Part shown: piece after piece, positions 1 through 13,480 of the stretch | Position numbering within the stretch: position 1 is the first letter of the stretch | Layout: the number at the start of each line of letters is the position of its first letter | Position numbers and translations under genes: made by a program | Notes under the pieces: generated by a model | The model's input: only the letters and a program-made list of their open reading frames with translations | Told to the model about the DNA's origin: nothing | Databases searched by the model: none | Assembly: GCF_910589235.1 (NCBI RefSeq) | Contig: NC_060968.1 | Span: 1,149,143 to 1,213,142, forward strand | Direction of reading: 5' to 3' | From: Vespa crabro | Lineage: Eukaryota; Arthropoda; Insecta; Hymenoptera; Vespidae | DNA length: 64,000 nucleotides

Positions 1-31
1 AACTACACAAGATTTATCGCTGAGAGCATTG

Positions 32-89
<58 letters not shown>

Positions 90-880
90 AATAGAATGAA
101 TAAATATTTTGAAAGGGAAATTTTATAATATAGACCTGTAAAGGTTGATACAACTGCTTTTGCTTGTACATATCAAAAAGTTTCTTGTGTATGTGAAAAT
201 GTTGTTTCTCAATATTGGTATTTAAATTAATTAAAATAGAATTAATTAATTTTATTTGATTATCAGAAGTTTGATCAAAATTTTGATCTGTAAATATTTT
301 ATTATATTTTTACTTTGTTTATTAATATACATCAGTGAATTATGATAATTTAATATACTTTTGTTGATATTATATTTACATAATATAAAATATTTAATAT
401 AATATAATCTTTTATAAAATATGAATATGTTGCGTAAAAAAATAATCGGACGTAATTAATAAAAACGCTTTCATTTCTCGAATCATTACTACAATCAGCG
501 TAAAATATTGAAAAAATAAAAAATAAACAAATTTCAAAATGCAAACACGTGCTATCGTATGAGCTTGTAATCGAAAAGCTCGTAAAAATAAATTCGAAGA
601 GATATTTAATCGTTGGATAATTATTAAATAAAATGAAAGAGAAGATTAATAAATGGATAATTATTGAATGAAATGAAAAGAAAAATCAGAAAATTAATAA
701 ACGGATAAATATTGACAAGCTAAATGTAACATTGAATTAAAAAATTAACAAATAAATTGATTTAATCGTTTTTCTCTAAATGAAAACAATTCGATGTTTA
801 ATATGGTTCGATTAAAATTGAGAAAAAAAGAAAGACAGAAAGAAAGAGAGAGAAAGACAGAGAGAAAGTGAGAAAGAGAA
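1..880. other. AT-rich spacer with (TA)n array
   Basis: A pure TA array occupies about 34-86. The rest is AT-rich, low-complexity sequence without a convincing exon. From about 825 it grades into an imperfect purine (GA)n stretch that runs to about 915. Confidence 0.8.
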
Positions 881-915
881 AGAGGGAAAGAGAGAGAGAG
901 GAAGAGAGAGAAGAG

Positions 916-1080
916 TTAGGCATTCCGCAGGATTGTCCTTATGGTCCTTATGGTCCTTACGGTTCACGTGCGTCTATAATCCCGCGATGTGAGCGTGGTA
1001 AGAGAGAAACTTAAAGCGTGCCGCTCGCCATAAGTCATTCGTTGGGAAGAAAGAGGAGAGTGACGGTGAGAGAAAGCATA
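916..1080. other. Higher-complexity island between GA and TC tracts
   Basis: A short island with mixed base composition sits between purine and pyrimidine tracts. It holds a 12-base motif (TCCTTATGG-type) repeated three times in tandem near 935-965, followed by GC-containing sequence with a CACGTG core near 966. No splice-bounded reading frame is evident. It could be a regulatory element, an old 5' UTR or an insertion. Confidence 0.35.
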
Positions 1081-1133
1081 AGAAGAAAAAAGAGAGAAGA
1101 AGAAGAAGAAGAATTTTTTGGCTCTCTTCTCCC

Positions 1134-1188
<55 letters not shown>

Positions 1189-1823
1189 TTCTCTCTCTTC
1201 CCCTTTATTTTCCTTTTTTCTTTTTGTTTAATATTTTCTTATTATTTATTTAATTTTATTTTAAGCATTATTTATTTAATTCAATTTTATTTACTTATTT
1301 ATTTATTTACTTATGTAATTATTAATTTAATTTAATTTTTTTTTTTATTATTTATAACAGTTCACTTAGATATTAATTTTGTTTTTATTATTAATTTCAT
1401 TTTTTATTATTTATTTTATTTTGCTTTGATCATTATTCATTTGATTTTATTATCGCGTAGTTACAATACACATTTGTATATGTCAATAATACAAAACGAA
1501 ATGTTGTATTTTTAACATATAATACTCTTACTCATACATCAAGATTATTTTATATTTTATTATTGTCTCATTTTATTAACAAGATCATTTTATCTATTTA
1601 TTAAATGAACGTTATAATTAATCAAAAAAAGGATAAATTAATAAAAGAAAACGAAACACGATAAGTAATATAAAAATAAAAAACAAAGCAATTTTACCTA
1701 TGAATCACAAATGAGATATTTCGTTCGAAATAACAAAAAAAGAAAAAAGGGGAAAAAAAGAAAAAAAGGAAAAAGAAAAGAACAATGGGAAGAATCTTTT
1801 CCGAAAAAAGAAATAGAAGAAAT

Positions 1824-1872
<49 letters not shown>

Positions 1873-1890
1873 AAAAAGTGGTGTTTGAGA
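1081..1890. repeat. (TC)n and (GA)n microsatellites in AT-rich DNA
   Basis: A (TC)n tract lies at about 1137-1200 and a (GA)n tract at about 1825-1870, with T-rich and A-rich sequence between them. Open frames here come from the dinucleotide repeats and are not genes. Confidence 0.85.
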
Positions 1891-2520
1891 TCGAATGAGG
1901 GGCGCGGAATGTGGAGCGAGGGGTTAAAAGGGGATGGAGTGGGGAGAAAAAAATAGTATTCCCTCGTGAACCTAATCGAACGATCGTTTGTATCGTTAGC
2001 AATGATAACTCAGGCAAACGTCTGCCGAGTGCCATTATAAGGGCGACAATGAAGTTGTAGGTTCGATAGTTGTAAAGGAAAGGAGGGGAAACTCAGTGAT
2101 CGGATTATCCTAGAAACTCCGTGAACAAGGAAATGTGTATCCTCAAGGTTAGGAGGATTCATGTTTGACGTGCAACTATGCCAAAAGGGATACACGACAT
2201 AAGGCATTGTTAACATCCCATGGGATAAACCGGGATTAAATGCTGTTAGCACGAATAGACTGTTGCCACTTGGCCTAAGTTCGTTTCCATTCTCTGTTGG
2301 AATACCATACTTACGATTCTTGGTACATACATAGATACATAGATACGTACGTACTTACTTACTTACTCTTATTATCCGTAGTACGATTTCCTTTTACGAC
2401 ATATTGTAAGCCGCTAGCGTTGCCTTCTTCATTTCGATGTTAACTAACGGGTCTGATCGTTAGAATGCTCACGTAGAATCATGATTCAGCGCATACTCTG
2501 AATCATCCAATAATATCATT
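1891..2520. other. Non-repetitive island, no gene recognised
   Basis: About 600 bases of mixed composition, clearly richer in G and C than the surroundings. It contains a 9-bp inverted repeat with an 8-nt loop (arms 2481-2489 and 2498-2506). No frame with exon-like splice sites is persuasive. It may be a conserved non-coding element or an enhancer. I cannot tell without alignment. Confidence 0.35.
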
Positions 2521-3317
2521 TTCTAGAATCAATTGTAGACATTTTATAACAATTTGTTTTTCTTCTTCTTCTTCTTTTTCCTTTTCCTTTTCCTTTCTTT
2601 TCCCTTCTATTCAACTTTTTTTCTTTTATTTTCTTTTCTTTTCTTTTTTCTTTTCAATCGCCATTTTCTCAATTTTAAATAACACCAAGAAAAATAAATA
2701 TAATTTCGATAAATTTCAAAACATTCGAATGTCAACATTTATCATTACGATTATTATAATTAATCAATCTTATTTTATTTGTACAGATAGAATTTTTATC
2801 AATTGCCTTCACTGTTTCTTTTCTCTGATATTAAAATTTCAAATAAAACTCTAACAAAGAAATAAAAATTATAAGTAAATAAATAAATAAATAAATAAAA
2901 TATCTGCAAAATACAAAACTCCAAATATTTCCTGCACTTAATAAATAGTCAAATAATTACTAAACTATACTTACAACACTATTACACGTTAATTATTAAA
3001 AAGCCGATAAGGATCGTTTGATTCATATAAAAAGAAAAAACAAAGAAAAATAAAAAAACGGAAATAGAAGAATGAAAAAATTGGAAAAAATCAATTAAAT
3101 AATCTCTTTCAGGGCATCGTACATTGATTCTTTCGTGCAGTATTGAAAAAAGTTTGGATAAAAAGGGCTAGAAAAAAATAAATGAAAAAGGAAAAATAAA
3201 AAAGAAAAAGAATAAAAGAAACAAGAAATATGAAGTAAGGTAAAGTATCCCTTCGTTTATTAACTCGGATCGAAACTCAACGAATCGACATAAGGAAGGA
3301 AAATTGAGAATCCTCTT

Positions 3318-3359
<42 letters not shown>

Positions 3360-3599
3360 TTCTCTCTCTCTTTGCCTCTCTCTTTCTTTCGAGGATAACA
3401 AGGCTATGGAGGAGAATATCGAAAGGCTTTGGCGATATCGGCGTCGTCGAGGTACAGATCACCGATCTCTTGCCCAAGGCGGCAATTAAAACCGTTTGTC
3501 GTTTCATCGCTGAAGATAAATTCATAAGTAAGGCCCGTGTATACTAGTCGCTATCGGGCGACTCACACATACATACATACATAAATAGATATATATATC

Positions 3600-3645
<46 letters not shown>

Positions 3646-3663
3646 AAAAAAAGAGAAAGAAAC

Positions 3664-3694
<31 letters not shown>

Positions 3695-3700
3695 TAAGTA
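2521..3700. repeat. AT-rich spacer with TC, TA and GA arrays
   Basis: Contains T/C-rich sequence around 2560-2660, a (TC)n tract at about 3319-3390, a (TA)n array at about 3598-3640 and a (GA)n tract at about 3666-3695. A short mixed-composition segment lies at 3395-3560 with no recognisable coding exon. Confidence 0.7.
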
Positions 3701-4020
3701 AAAACGGACTCAGTGAGCAGAACACGTGATTTACATATTCCTTAGACCGGTATACTCTCTTAAGAATCACTATAAATATGCCGAGGGTGGTTTAATATGC
3801 GGTAGCCCTTTAATTTATAACAACTTATTAAATAAAAGCCCAGGGCCATTTACGCGCACCGTGTAAGAGCCAGCGATCGGTAACGATAAATAAAACCGAT
3901 CGCTCGAGTTCGTTCAAATGTTAAATCTCTCTCCTTTATCGATTATCCTACGGAAATATGTATGTATTGGACGCCATTTTCTTTTCGATCGCGATCTGAT
4001 ATTAAAAATTGATCGATTAT
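3701..4020. other. Candidate conserved non-coding element
   Basis: About 300 bases of unique, balanced sequence in an otherwise AT-rich block. It includes homeodomain-like AT cores (TTTAATTTAT, AATAAA) next to GC-rich words, and a near-palindromic pair CGATCGGT / ACCGATCG around 3875-3905. It is not open in any long frame. Insect developmental enhancers often look like this, but conservation cannot be seen from one genome. Confidence 0.3.
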
Positions 4021-4263
4021 TTATGTATTCTTCTTATTATGTAGATACGTATCGTATTGGCGTTTAACAATGACGAGTTTGTTTAAAAAAAATATATATT
4101 ATTTATTTTATATATATATATGTTTTTTAATTTATATATTTATGTATATATATATGTATATTTATAAATTGAGAGAATAGAATGCGAGAAAGGATTTTAA
4201 AAAAACAAGATGGTGGGCATGTTCTAACGGTTTACTTTTAATAAAATTATTTTTGATTTTTAA

Positions 4264-4318
<55 letters not shown>

Positions 4319-5430
4319 ATGTGTATGTCTTTTATTAATTTAATTAATAAAATTTAAATTTATAAATGTATATAAGTCATCATTTAAACAAAACGATTTA
4401 ACTATAATATAATTCACGAATAATAAAAAGAAGAAAAAAGGATAAAGAAAAAGAAATTTCACTTCCATTGAGAATGAAAATTCTAACGCCTAAAATTCTA
4501 TTCTGAGCAAAAAAAGAAATGATGATTAGAATTGAAACAATGAAGAAGAAACGGAATATCATTTATTTTCATTCGAAAATTTAAAGGACAATTTATTCCT
4601 CTTTACTTTATTTTCATATTTTTAAAACGATTTCTTTATTTTTAAAATTACATACCTCGATATAATATCTGTACTTATAATTTAATTGGTTTTCCATATG
4701 GGATTTATATTACAATAAATATCAATGTAATACCGAAACCGGTAAATATATCGGTATTCGATTTCTGCTTTCAGCTATTCATTTTGTCAATTTTTTTAGA
4801 ATTATCTGATTAAATTTTTTCCATAGAAAATTCTTAATAGAATAATACTATCAATTAGAAATTTTTTAGAAAAAAAATTGATTTCCTTTTTTATTGAAAT
4901 TGCTAAATGTATTTAATGGAATTTGTCTTAAATAGAACAATTCTTATTCTCGTGATTTCGTTCGAAAATACAGATACTGAACGTATAATACCGATATTTA
5001 TAAAACTTTACCAAATAGGATTTATATAAAAGTAATCTTAAAACAAATATTGGTTTTAATACCAAAACAACAAAATATTCGATTGTCTTAAACTTCTTCA
5101 ATCTTTTAAAATTATCCATATAATATAATTTATATATTATAAATGAAATTTTTATATTATAATATCATTTATAAATATTATTTAGATTATATTATCATTA
5201 ATATTACAGATGAAATTTTTGTCAGAGAGGATATTTTTAAAGGGGTTGGAAATATTCAAGAAAAAAAAAAAAGAAAAAAAAGGAAAGTGCAAATAGATTT
5301 TTTTTTTAAGTTTCTAAGTATACATAGATAAAGCATCTTTTTTCTAAATAAAACGATTTAAGTAGAAATAACTTCTACTTAAATTGTTAAATAATAAAAA
5401 AAAAGGATAATAAAAATTTCATGAAAATAA
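4021..5430. repeat. AT-rich spacer, (TA)n array
   Basis: A (TA)n array with a TG end lies at about 4266-4326. Shorter TA runs flank it at 4110-4160. Otherwise only AT-rich unique sequence without exon signals. Confidence 0.75.
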
Positions 5431-5770
5431 TCGTACCGTCAAAATCGTTGAACGTGAGAACGTTGAAAATGTTGTCGCTTCGTCGAGTAATTCGTAGATT
5501 GCCTGCGGCCATAGAAAAGCATTTAGTCCACCCCAGGATTCTTTATCCTGGCGCGTGGCTGCATCCTTTAATAGACCAATAGCATTCCGCTTGGCGAAAC
5601 AGCGGAACGTGCCGACCGGATCTACCTATTATTTATTCTTTCTCTTTTCTACCTACTTTTTCTTTTTTTTTTTTTTTTTCTTTCCCTCGTCCAAGAGTAA
5701 TCGAAGAGACGATCTTTCCGTTCGAACGCACACCTTCGTCTAATATCGATTAGAAATGTATGTATGTCTC
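5431..5770. other. Mixed-composition island, no gene recognised
   Basis: Roughly 5431-5640 is richer in G and C and includes an inverted pair around CCAGGATTCTTTATCCTGG (5532-5550), a 7-bp stem with a 5-nt loop. A poly-T tract follows at about 5660-5680. No coding exon is evident. Confidence 0.35.
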
Positions 5771-8110
5771 ACCTATGTCTTACAGACGTCACGTGACTAA
5801 TTGATATATTTCCGTTAAATAATCTCTCTCTCTCTGTCTCTTTCTCTCTCTCTCTCTCTCTCTTTTTAGGATCGTTTATCTTGATAGAAAATAAATTATT
5901 TTCAAGCTTTAAAAAATTTGTTTCGAATGTATTTATTTTTTATAGATAAGCATAGTTATTTATTTATATAACTATCTATGTAACTATCTATCTATCTTCG
6001 AAGAGATATTAGATTGTATTAGAAATATAATCTGTTTCTTTTTAAATAAATCTTTTTTTTTATCGCAACTGGTTATGATTTTTCAATTTGTTTTTTTTTG
6101 GCTTTTTCTTCTTTTCTTTTTTCTTTTTTTTTTTCTTTTGATTAGTCCACGTATAGAATTTATTTAAATAAAGAACAACGTGATTCGAAGAATTAGATTT
6201 CCAGTTATTTAGGAAAGTGTTATTAGAAGATTACAATGAAATGCAATAGCACTCATCGATTAAAAATAAATAAATAAATAAATATTTCAATACACACTGA
6301 TAAGATTAAAACAAGCGAAATATAAAGTAAGAAGTGAATTTAAATGACATGCTTAGATAATTAAATAAAGATATTTGAATGTGATCAAATTTAATTATGA
6401 GATTGAAACGAAATATAAAATTTTAATTGAATCTAATAAAATTAAGAAATTATAATAAATCAAAATAATAATTAGAAATAGCATAAATCGATTCGAAAAA
6501 AAAAAAAATAAATCGATACTTACAATACACATCGATAGGATTAAAATAGTATTAAGATAAGGTAAAATATAAAGTTTCAAGTGAATTTAGATGGTTCGTG
6601 ATTAGATGATTAGATGAAGGTATTTAAATGTGGCAAATATTGGTTGGAAAGAGGTACTTTTATCACGCACGAAAGGAGTGAGAAAGCATAGAACAAGCGT
6701 ATCCACATACGCGCAAGCCAATTAAGGGTCGAGAAGAGACGTCTAAATGTGTATATATCTGTATGTATGTATGTGTGTGTGTGTTTGTAAATGCCCTTAG
6801 GCTTCTCGACGCGTTCGAACTATCGAAATTAATCCTCGCGTAATTCCCTCGAGAGCTCGCTGACAATGAGATGGATACTCGTAACGTGTAAGGACCTACA
6901 CCATATACGTATCTAACTTTTTTTTTTATTCATTCGTTTATTTAATATTCATGTATTTGAAGTCATAAATAAGTGACTACTACAATGAAAAAAAAAAAAT
7001 AAATAAATAATCATATTCTTTTTTTTGTTTTTTTTTTTTTTCATTTTCTTTTCTTTTCAATTTCAATATTCCTAATAAACATCGTAAACATGGTATTATT
7101 TTAATTTTTATTTATTCTTAATAGTATATTTCTTTAGTTTTTTCTTCTTTTTTTTTCTTTTTTTACTTAATTATCATCGATTTAAAAATCAAAAATTAAT
7201 ATGATATAATTAAATTAAAGAAATTAGATCATTTCATTCTTATTAAAAATTAAATCATCCTGAAAGACATTAAAGGCTAACTCCATTGTACACATATATT
7301 CCACAGATCACTGTAACTTTAACAACACTTCAATGTTGTTGTAAATCTCTTTTAGACAAAAAGATGTATTAGACATATTTACTTTTAAAATTAGAGATTT
7401 GTAAGACGATAGACGTGGAGATCAATCGTTTTAACCACCCCTCAACGAACGTACGAATGTACATGTGTACATAAACGCACGTGCGCGTTACACCTTGCGT
7501 GAACGCATGGACGTTACAGAGTGGCGCCCTCTGACCTTCTTTAACACCCTTCTGACACACGTGTCGATGGTACACACAGAAAGTGGGCGTCAACTCACGT
7601 TCACTATACACATACACACATCGAAAAAGAAGATAACTGTTCTGTAGAAATCATTTTAACTTATTGTGTGTATGTGTACGTATGTGCATACGCGTATATA
7701 TGTATGTAGATATATCAATTTATGTGTACGAAGCGTTTATTTATGTATATGAAAATATATTAATGTGTGCAAAAATGTATTTGTGTGTATGTGTGTGTAT
7801 GTATGTATATACGTACATACAATATATAAATAAAATTGTATGTATACGTGTGCCAAAGAAAATATGTATAGGGGTAAAGTTTGTGTATATACATGTGTGT
7901 GTGTCTCCTCTTGCACAAACGAACATAAAGCGTCAACCCTTACCGAGTGACGCGACTGGCTCCCTCTGTTAGGGTTACACAATCGCGCCCTGATTGATAA
8001 TTTATACGGTGCGTGCAGGTTATTTGATTATCTGTCCCCAGCTGGGCTCGTATCCACCCCATCTTCTTTTTCTATCTCTGTCTTTAGCTCTCTTTCTCTC
8101 TTTCTCTCTT

Positions 8111-8143
<33 letters not shown>

Positions 8144-9044
8144 TTTTCTCTTTCTCTTTCTCTGTCTCTGTCTTTCTCCATTTCTTTTATTTTTTTATTT
8201 TTTTAAGTAATTTTGTTGTTAACTACATACACGCATACAAACATTCGTAAGATCATACATATTCCTCGATATTTTATATAAAGATTATTCTTCGATCATT
8301 GATAATCGAATTTATTTTGATATTATTTGAAGATTGCGTATAGTGAATTTGTTGATAATGAAAAAAGCTTTGACTTTGTAGAATGTGAAATACATGAGGT
8401 GTACCGTATTTCGTAGTAGTTTCTTTTTTTTTTGTCATAATTTTGATCAATCCGTCAATTATATTAATATTTGATATATGTAAATTTTGTAATGAGAAGC
8501 TCTGATCCCATTTTATTTTATTTTAAAATAAATACACATAGGAATATGAAATTTAACGGTGGACAAAAAAATTGTCAACAAAAATTATTTATTATTTGCA
8601 AATTTCTTCGATCGAACCTCTTACATAAATATGAATTTTTTAAATAACGTTCGTTTTAAAATGGCTGCAAATAGAGATGTAATAAACGGTATTACAAGAA
8701 CATAATAATTTTTTTCTGATTTCTTAACTGGTTATCAGCCATTTTAGTTTTATTGTTAGTCATATTTGCACTTTTTTACCACATATCAATAATTTACGAT
8801 GAATATGCTGCAATATATAATCCCATCGATTATTGAGTTAGTAATTTTTTATGATATTCTTTGAAATTTTTACTTCGAACACACATCGTACTACATATAT
8901 ATATACTACATATACTCTTATATATCTCTATTTGTTTGTATTTTAAATAAAAAGCCTAATAAACACTTTAAACTATAACGAATAAATATATGTTTAATAA
9001 AAAAAAATATATATATATAGCATTCATTTATATTTTATTACAGC

Positions 9045-9085
<41 letters not shown>

Positions 9086-9420
9086 TTCTCTTAAAATGAT
9101 AAAATTCCTTGTCCCATAGCAACACAATTTAATATTTAAACAATAAAAAAAATTTCTATTGGTCACCAAAAAATTATGTATTAAAATTATTAAAATAATA
9201 AAAATTAATAAGAGGCATAGAAATTTTTTAAGGACACACTAAAATATGCATAAAAGTTAAATGCGACATATTGTCGTAAGAATATTCCAATTAAAAAAAA
9301 AAATTCTAATGTTCGTCATTATTCATCATTTTCCTCTTCGTTTTCTTTTTCTTTTTTCTTTTTTCTTTTTTCGATCAATGAAACGATAAAAAAAGTGGTG
9401 TATGAATTAGTATGCCTACA
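5771..9420. other. Long repeat-rich spacer with two unique islands
   Basis: Microsatellites seen are (TC)n at 5823-5866 and 8084-8165, and (TA)n at 9045-9084. There are TG/CA/GTAT-rich stretches at 6750-6790 and 7660-7905. Mixed-composition islands lie at 6655-6890 and 7430-7620. Open frames here are short and repeat-driven, and no splice-bounded exon is supported. Confidence 0.7.
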
Positions 9421-9690
9421 TATGGATGATAGTAGAAGCTGAATGTTGTGTTACCTCAAAAGAAGGAGCAGAATGATACCAATTATGTCATCAACGTAGC
9501 GTGCGCAACCCTCTTTTCTGTTACGTCGCTGTCACAGCATAGTCTTCACCCGCATGTTAACCCCTGCTCTCATTCACCACCCTCGTGTATTTCATGCTAC
9601 ATAATACGACACGTATTCTCGACACAGTGGGAGATTCCTGATGTGGTCTTAAAATCAGGAGAAAAAACATGTAACATTTTCTATATCTCT
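9421..9690. other. GC-elevated unique island, 114-codon open frame
   Basis: An island of balanced composition in AT-rich sequence. The plus strand is open for 114 codons from 9448, beginning with GTG rather than ATG. The translation is not recognisable, and its C-terminal third runs into AT-rich sequence. I do not call it a gene. It may be a regulatory element, a degraded mobile element or an exon of an unknown gene. Confidence 0.25.
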
Positions 9691-9943
9691 TTTCTTTCTT
9701 TTCATAATATCCATGTGATTATTATTCTATATATTTTTATATTAACAATTAAAATAAAATATATATTTATTTTATTTGTTAAAGAAGAATAACGCTATTT
9801 AATGTCATTAATACACGTGTTAATACACGTCTATATGTATTTGTTAATATGTTAAAAAATTGTTATTAATATTTATTATTTAACATTGAAAAATATTCTA
9901 TTATTATTTGAAATTTATATAACAATAAAATTTCATTATATAG

Positions 9944-10024
<81 letters not shown>

Positions 10025-10909
10025 ATTATTATTTTAAATTATTTTATATTTTAATTATTTTAAATTTGCAATACAAGCGAATCGTTCTTCTAAGTCATCG
10101 TACTTAACGTCAACTATTCGAAAATGAATAGAATAATAACACAAATATACATAATATACATTATACAGATCTATAAATAATTTTTTGTTTGGATTATATT
10201 AATTGCATTGCTTTTACTTATTATATGCACATTAATGTACTTTGTTATTGGGTAATAAACAATGTTAGCAAGTTCGTCAATAATTACTTTAAAAAGACAT
10301 CAAACATTGAGCTTTTGACATAATTTTTTAACTAAATCCTTTCATCTTTTATCTTTATGGTTGTTACATTATCATTTTAGTTATTATCGACAAACTATGA
10401 TCTAAATTAATTTCTTTTACAGCATTTTTATGTACAGATCCATGTACTTATATCTATATTTTATATTTTTTAAAAACAATTATTTCAAAAATAAAAACCA
10501 ACAAAGTTTTTACCGACTGATGAAACAGGATGCTAATATTACCGGTCGATTTTTCATCGATCGATAAAACAAAGATCTCATTTACCAACTTTCTCTCGGC
10601 TGACACAACGGGGACTCAATTATTACTGACTGTTTACCAATCGATAAAACAGTTTCCATTATTGCCAGCTTTGACTTTAAACAAAATTATAAATACATTC
10701 TAAAAATATAACACAGTTATGCTGTTACTTATTTATTAAACATTATTATATTTGTATATATTAGTTTATTATTATTTAGGAAATGTTATACAAACATTCG
10801 CATAAAGTCAAATATTTCAGTAACACAAGACAGATATCTATATGTAGAAAAGAATTTGAATAATACATATAAATTAGTTCTATGAAACGTTAGATATTAA
10901 TAATAATTT

Positions 10910-10969
<60 letters not shown>

Positions 10970-11140
10970 GTATATCATTTTATAAAAAAGAATAATTATT
11001 TTGTATTACTAAAACTTTTTATTAATATTTTTTATTTAATATTGAAAAATTGTGATCGAATTTGTATTTAAGGGGAAGATAAATAGTATGATTTTATATA
11101 TATATATTCGTCATACCATGAAAATAACGAAAAATAAAAA
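9691..11140. repeat. AT-rich spacer with TA arrays
   Basis: A long pure (TA)n array lies at 9948-10020 and another at 10913-10970. Between them at about 10510-10675 is a degenerate ~40-bp repeat listed separately. Nothing else is seen. Confidence 0.8.
10510..10675. repeat. Degenerate ~40-bp tandem repeat, about four units
   Basis: Four loosely similar units can be aligned, each with a core like GATAAAACA followed by a CATTATTACC-like segment. Units are diverged and indel-rich. No open frame runs through them, so this looks like an old minisatellite. Confidence 0.45.
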
Positions 11141-13339
11141 TTAAGTTCGATAACTTTTAGATGAAAAATTAGGAAAGTATCTGGAATATATACCGCTTCT
11201 CAAAGAATAAGGTTTCGAATAAACTTCCTCGTGATTCGCGTGAACGTTTTCAAGATGTCTGCCGTCGGAATTCGAATCTGTTTTTACTTCTTTCGATTTC
11301 CTTTCAAGTATCGTTACAGCGATATCGACTATTTCCTGAGATCCGTTTTTCGATTTTTTCACTGGTTCACGTAAACCGCATTTCTCAAATTCTTTTCTCC
11401 TTTCCTCTTTTTCAGCTTTTGCCATTTTGAAAACTTTCGTTTCAACATCCATTTTCTTTTTACAAACTCTTTCGAATTTTCTATTCGACAAATCTGATGT
11501 AGATTTTTCTCGATTATTTTTTTCATTATCATCATCTCTCGTGCAATCCGACTTATCGACCAAAATTAGAGCAGTCGACGTTGATTCATCGATTTTGTTA
11601 TCTTTCAGTCGATTAGTTTCTCTAATGACCACTTTCGATCTCGATCTTCTTCGATCTTCTAATTTGGAATTATTGAAATTATCTCCTAATTCCTTTTTCA
11701 ATCGAGAAATCGCGATTGGTATTCTCGATCTCATCGATTTTTCTGTTTTATTGGATAATTTTAAAAGATTTGAAATCGTCGAATGAATTTTTGAAAAAGA
11801 TGACGTTCGATCACTGTTAACTTCCTCGATCTTGTTTTTCTCTAATTGATAAAGTTTATCTTTTAGGTCGTTATTGCTTTTCGAATTTTTACCTTCGTTA
11901 TTGGTCGTCTGCGAATTCGACCATCTTTTAGATTGTTTCATAACCGAGGAAATAAAAATAGCGCCTACTTTTTCTAAATCTTTTCTTTGAATATCCGCCT
12001 TGTCATTTTCCTTTTCTTTTCTAACAGATCTTGATAAAGAATATCCAGAAATATTTTTAATCGGTGATCTTTCATTGATATTCTTTTTCAATTTTTTCGA
12101 CGCGTCGGAATTATCATCGTCGAAAGAGAACACCGTGTTTATTTCCATTTTCGATTCAATGTTTTCCTTTTGAATATTTTCTTTTCGTTGTGAATATGAA
12201 CCAGCACTTTTTGGAAGAACTCTCGACTTCGTTTTATTATTTTCATTATTGAAATTCTCCTTTTCGATAAAACATTTATTACCTTGATTTTTCTTAGCTG
12301 CCAAATTATTTTCATCCAATTTTATTGAATTTTTATTAACGTAACGTTTCGCCATATTGTCACGATAATTCATTCTATCACGATCGGCACTTTTTGAATT
12401 GCCCTTTCTTCTGTCAGATCTCCTTTCAGTTTTGTTATTTGTTTCGCGATTAACATCTTGATGATTAAAATTTTCTTTCAAACTTTCGACATTTTCCTGT
12501 TTATTCAAAGTAAAATCATTTTTTTCTTGATTAATATTTTCGAATTTATTTTTTATATTTTCATTAAAATTATCGAACATATCCGAAATACTGTCTATGT
12601 CCACTGCGCGATCGATCGATTTTTTTATTTTTTCATTAAGATCTTTCAACATTTCGTTATTACTTTCGTTATTATTATTTACGAATGAAAAATCTGTTCT
12701 TATCTTGATATCATCTGTGATATCATTGAATGCAGGTTTCGTCGAGAAATTTTCTTTCTTTTTTTGTGGTGAACGTGTTGTCGAAGGTATTCTTCGTTTT
12801 CTTTTATTATTATCATTTTTTAAATAATTCAAGCCATCAGGCGAATGAGATAATCTTGTTGTAGATGTCGATTCATTTGAATTTTTGTACGAATCAAAAA
12901 CTTTTTTTCGAGTCTCATTTTCTTCCCTTTTGTTTTTCCGATTAATTGCCTTTTTAAGGAAATAATTTGATAAATCAGAATCAACAATAACTTTCTCGTT
13001 CGATGACAGATCATCCATATGATCTTGGCTCCTTAGAAGAGTATTTTCAAAATCAGCGATATTTCGTTCCCATTGTTCAATTTTTTCATTAATCTCTCGA
13101 TTCATAGTATTAGATCTTTCCTCTAAAAATTCTTTCGTTTTTATTTTTCTCGATGATGTTTTGTTTGTCGATGATACATTGCCTCTGGTATTACTTTTTT
13201 TCTGGAATTCTTCCTATTTAAATAGTATATAAATATAAAAACATTAATTTATATAATAATAAAAAGAAATAAAAACGAAATAGGATTAATAGACAAAATA
13301 GAAGAAAAAATATATATATAATTAAAAAAAATATATATT

Positions 13340-13398
<59 letters not shown>

Positions 13399-13435
13399 TT
13401 CATTTATTTTTAATTAATAATATAAAATATATATA

Positions 13436-13480
<45 letters not shown>

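Noticed and set aside
2010..2252. 80-codon open frame on minus strand in the 1.9-2.5 kb island
   Set aside because: No recognisable domain and no supporting splice context; open frames are expected in less AT-rich DNA.
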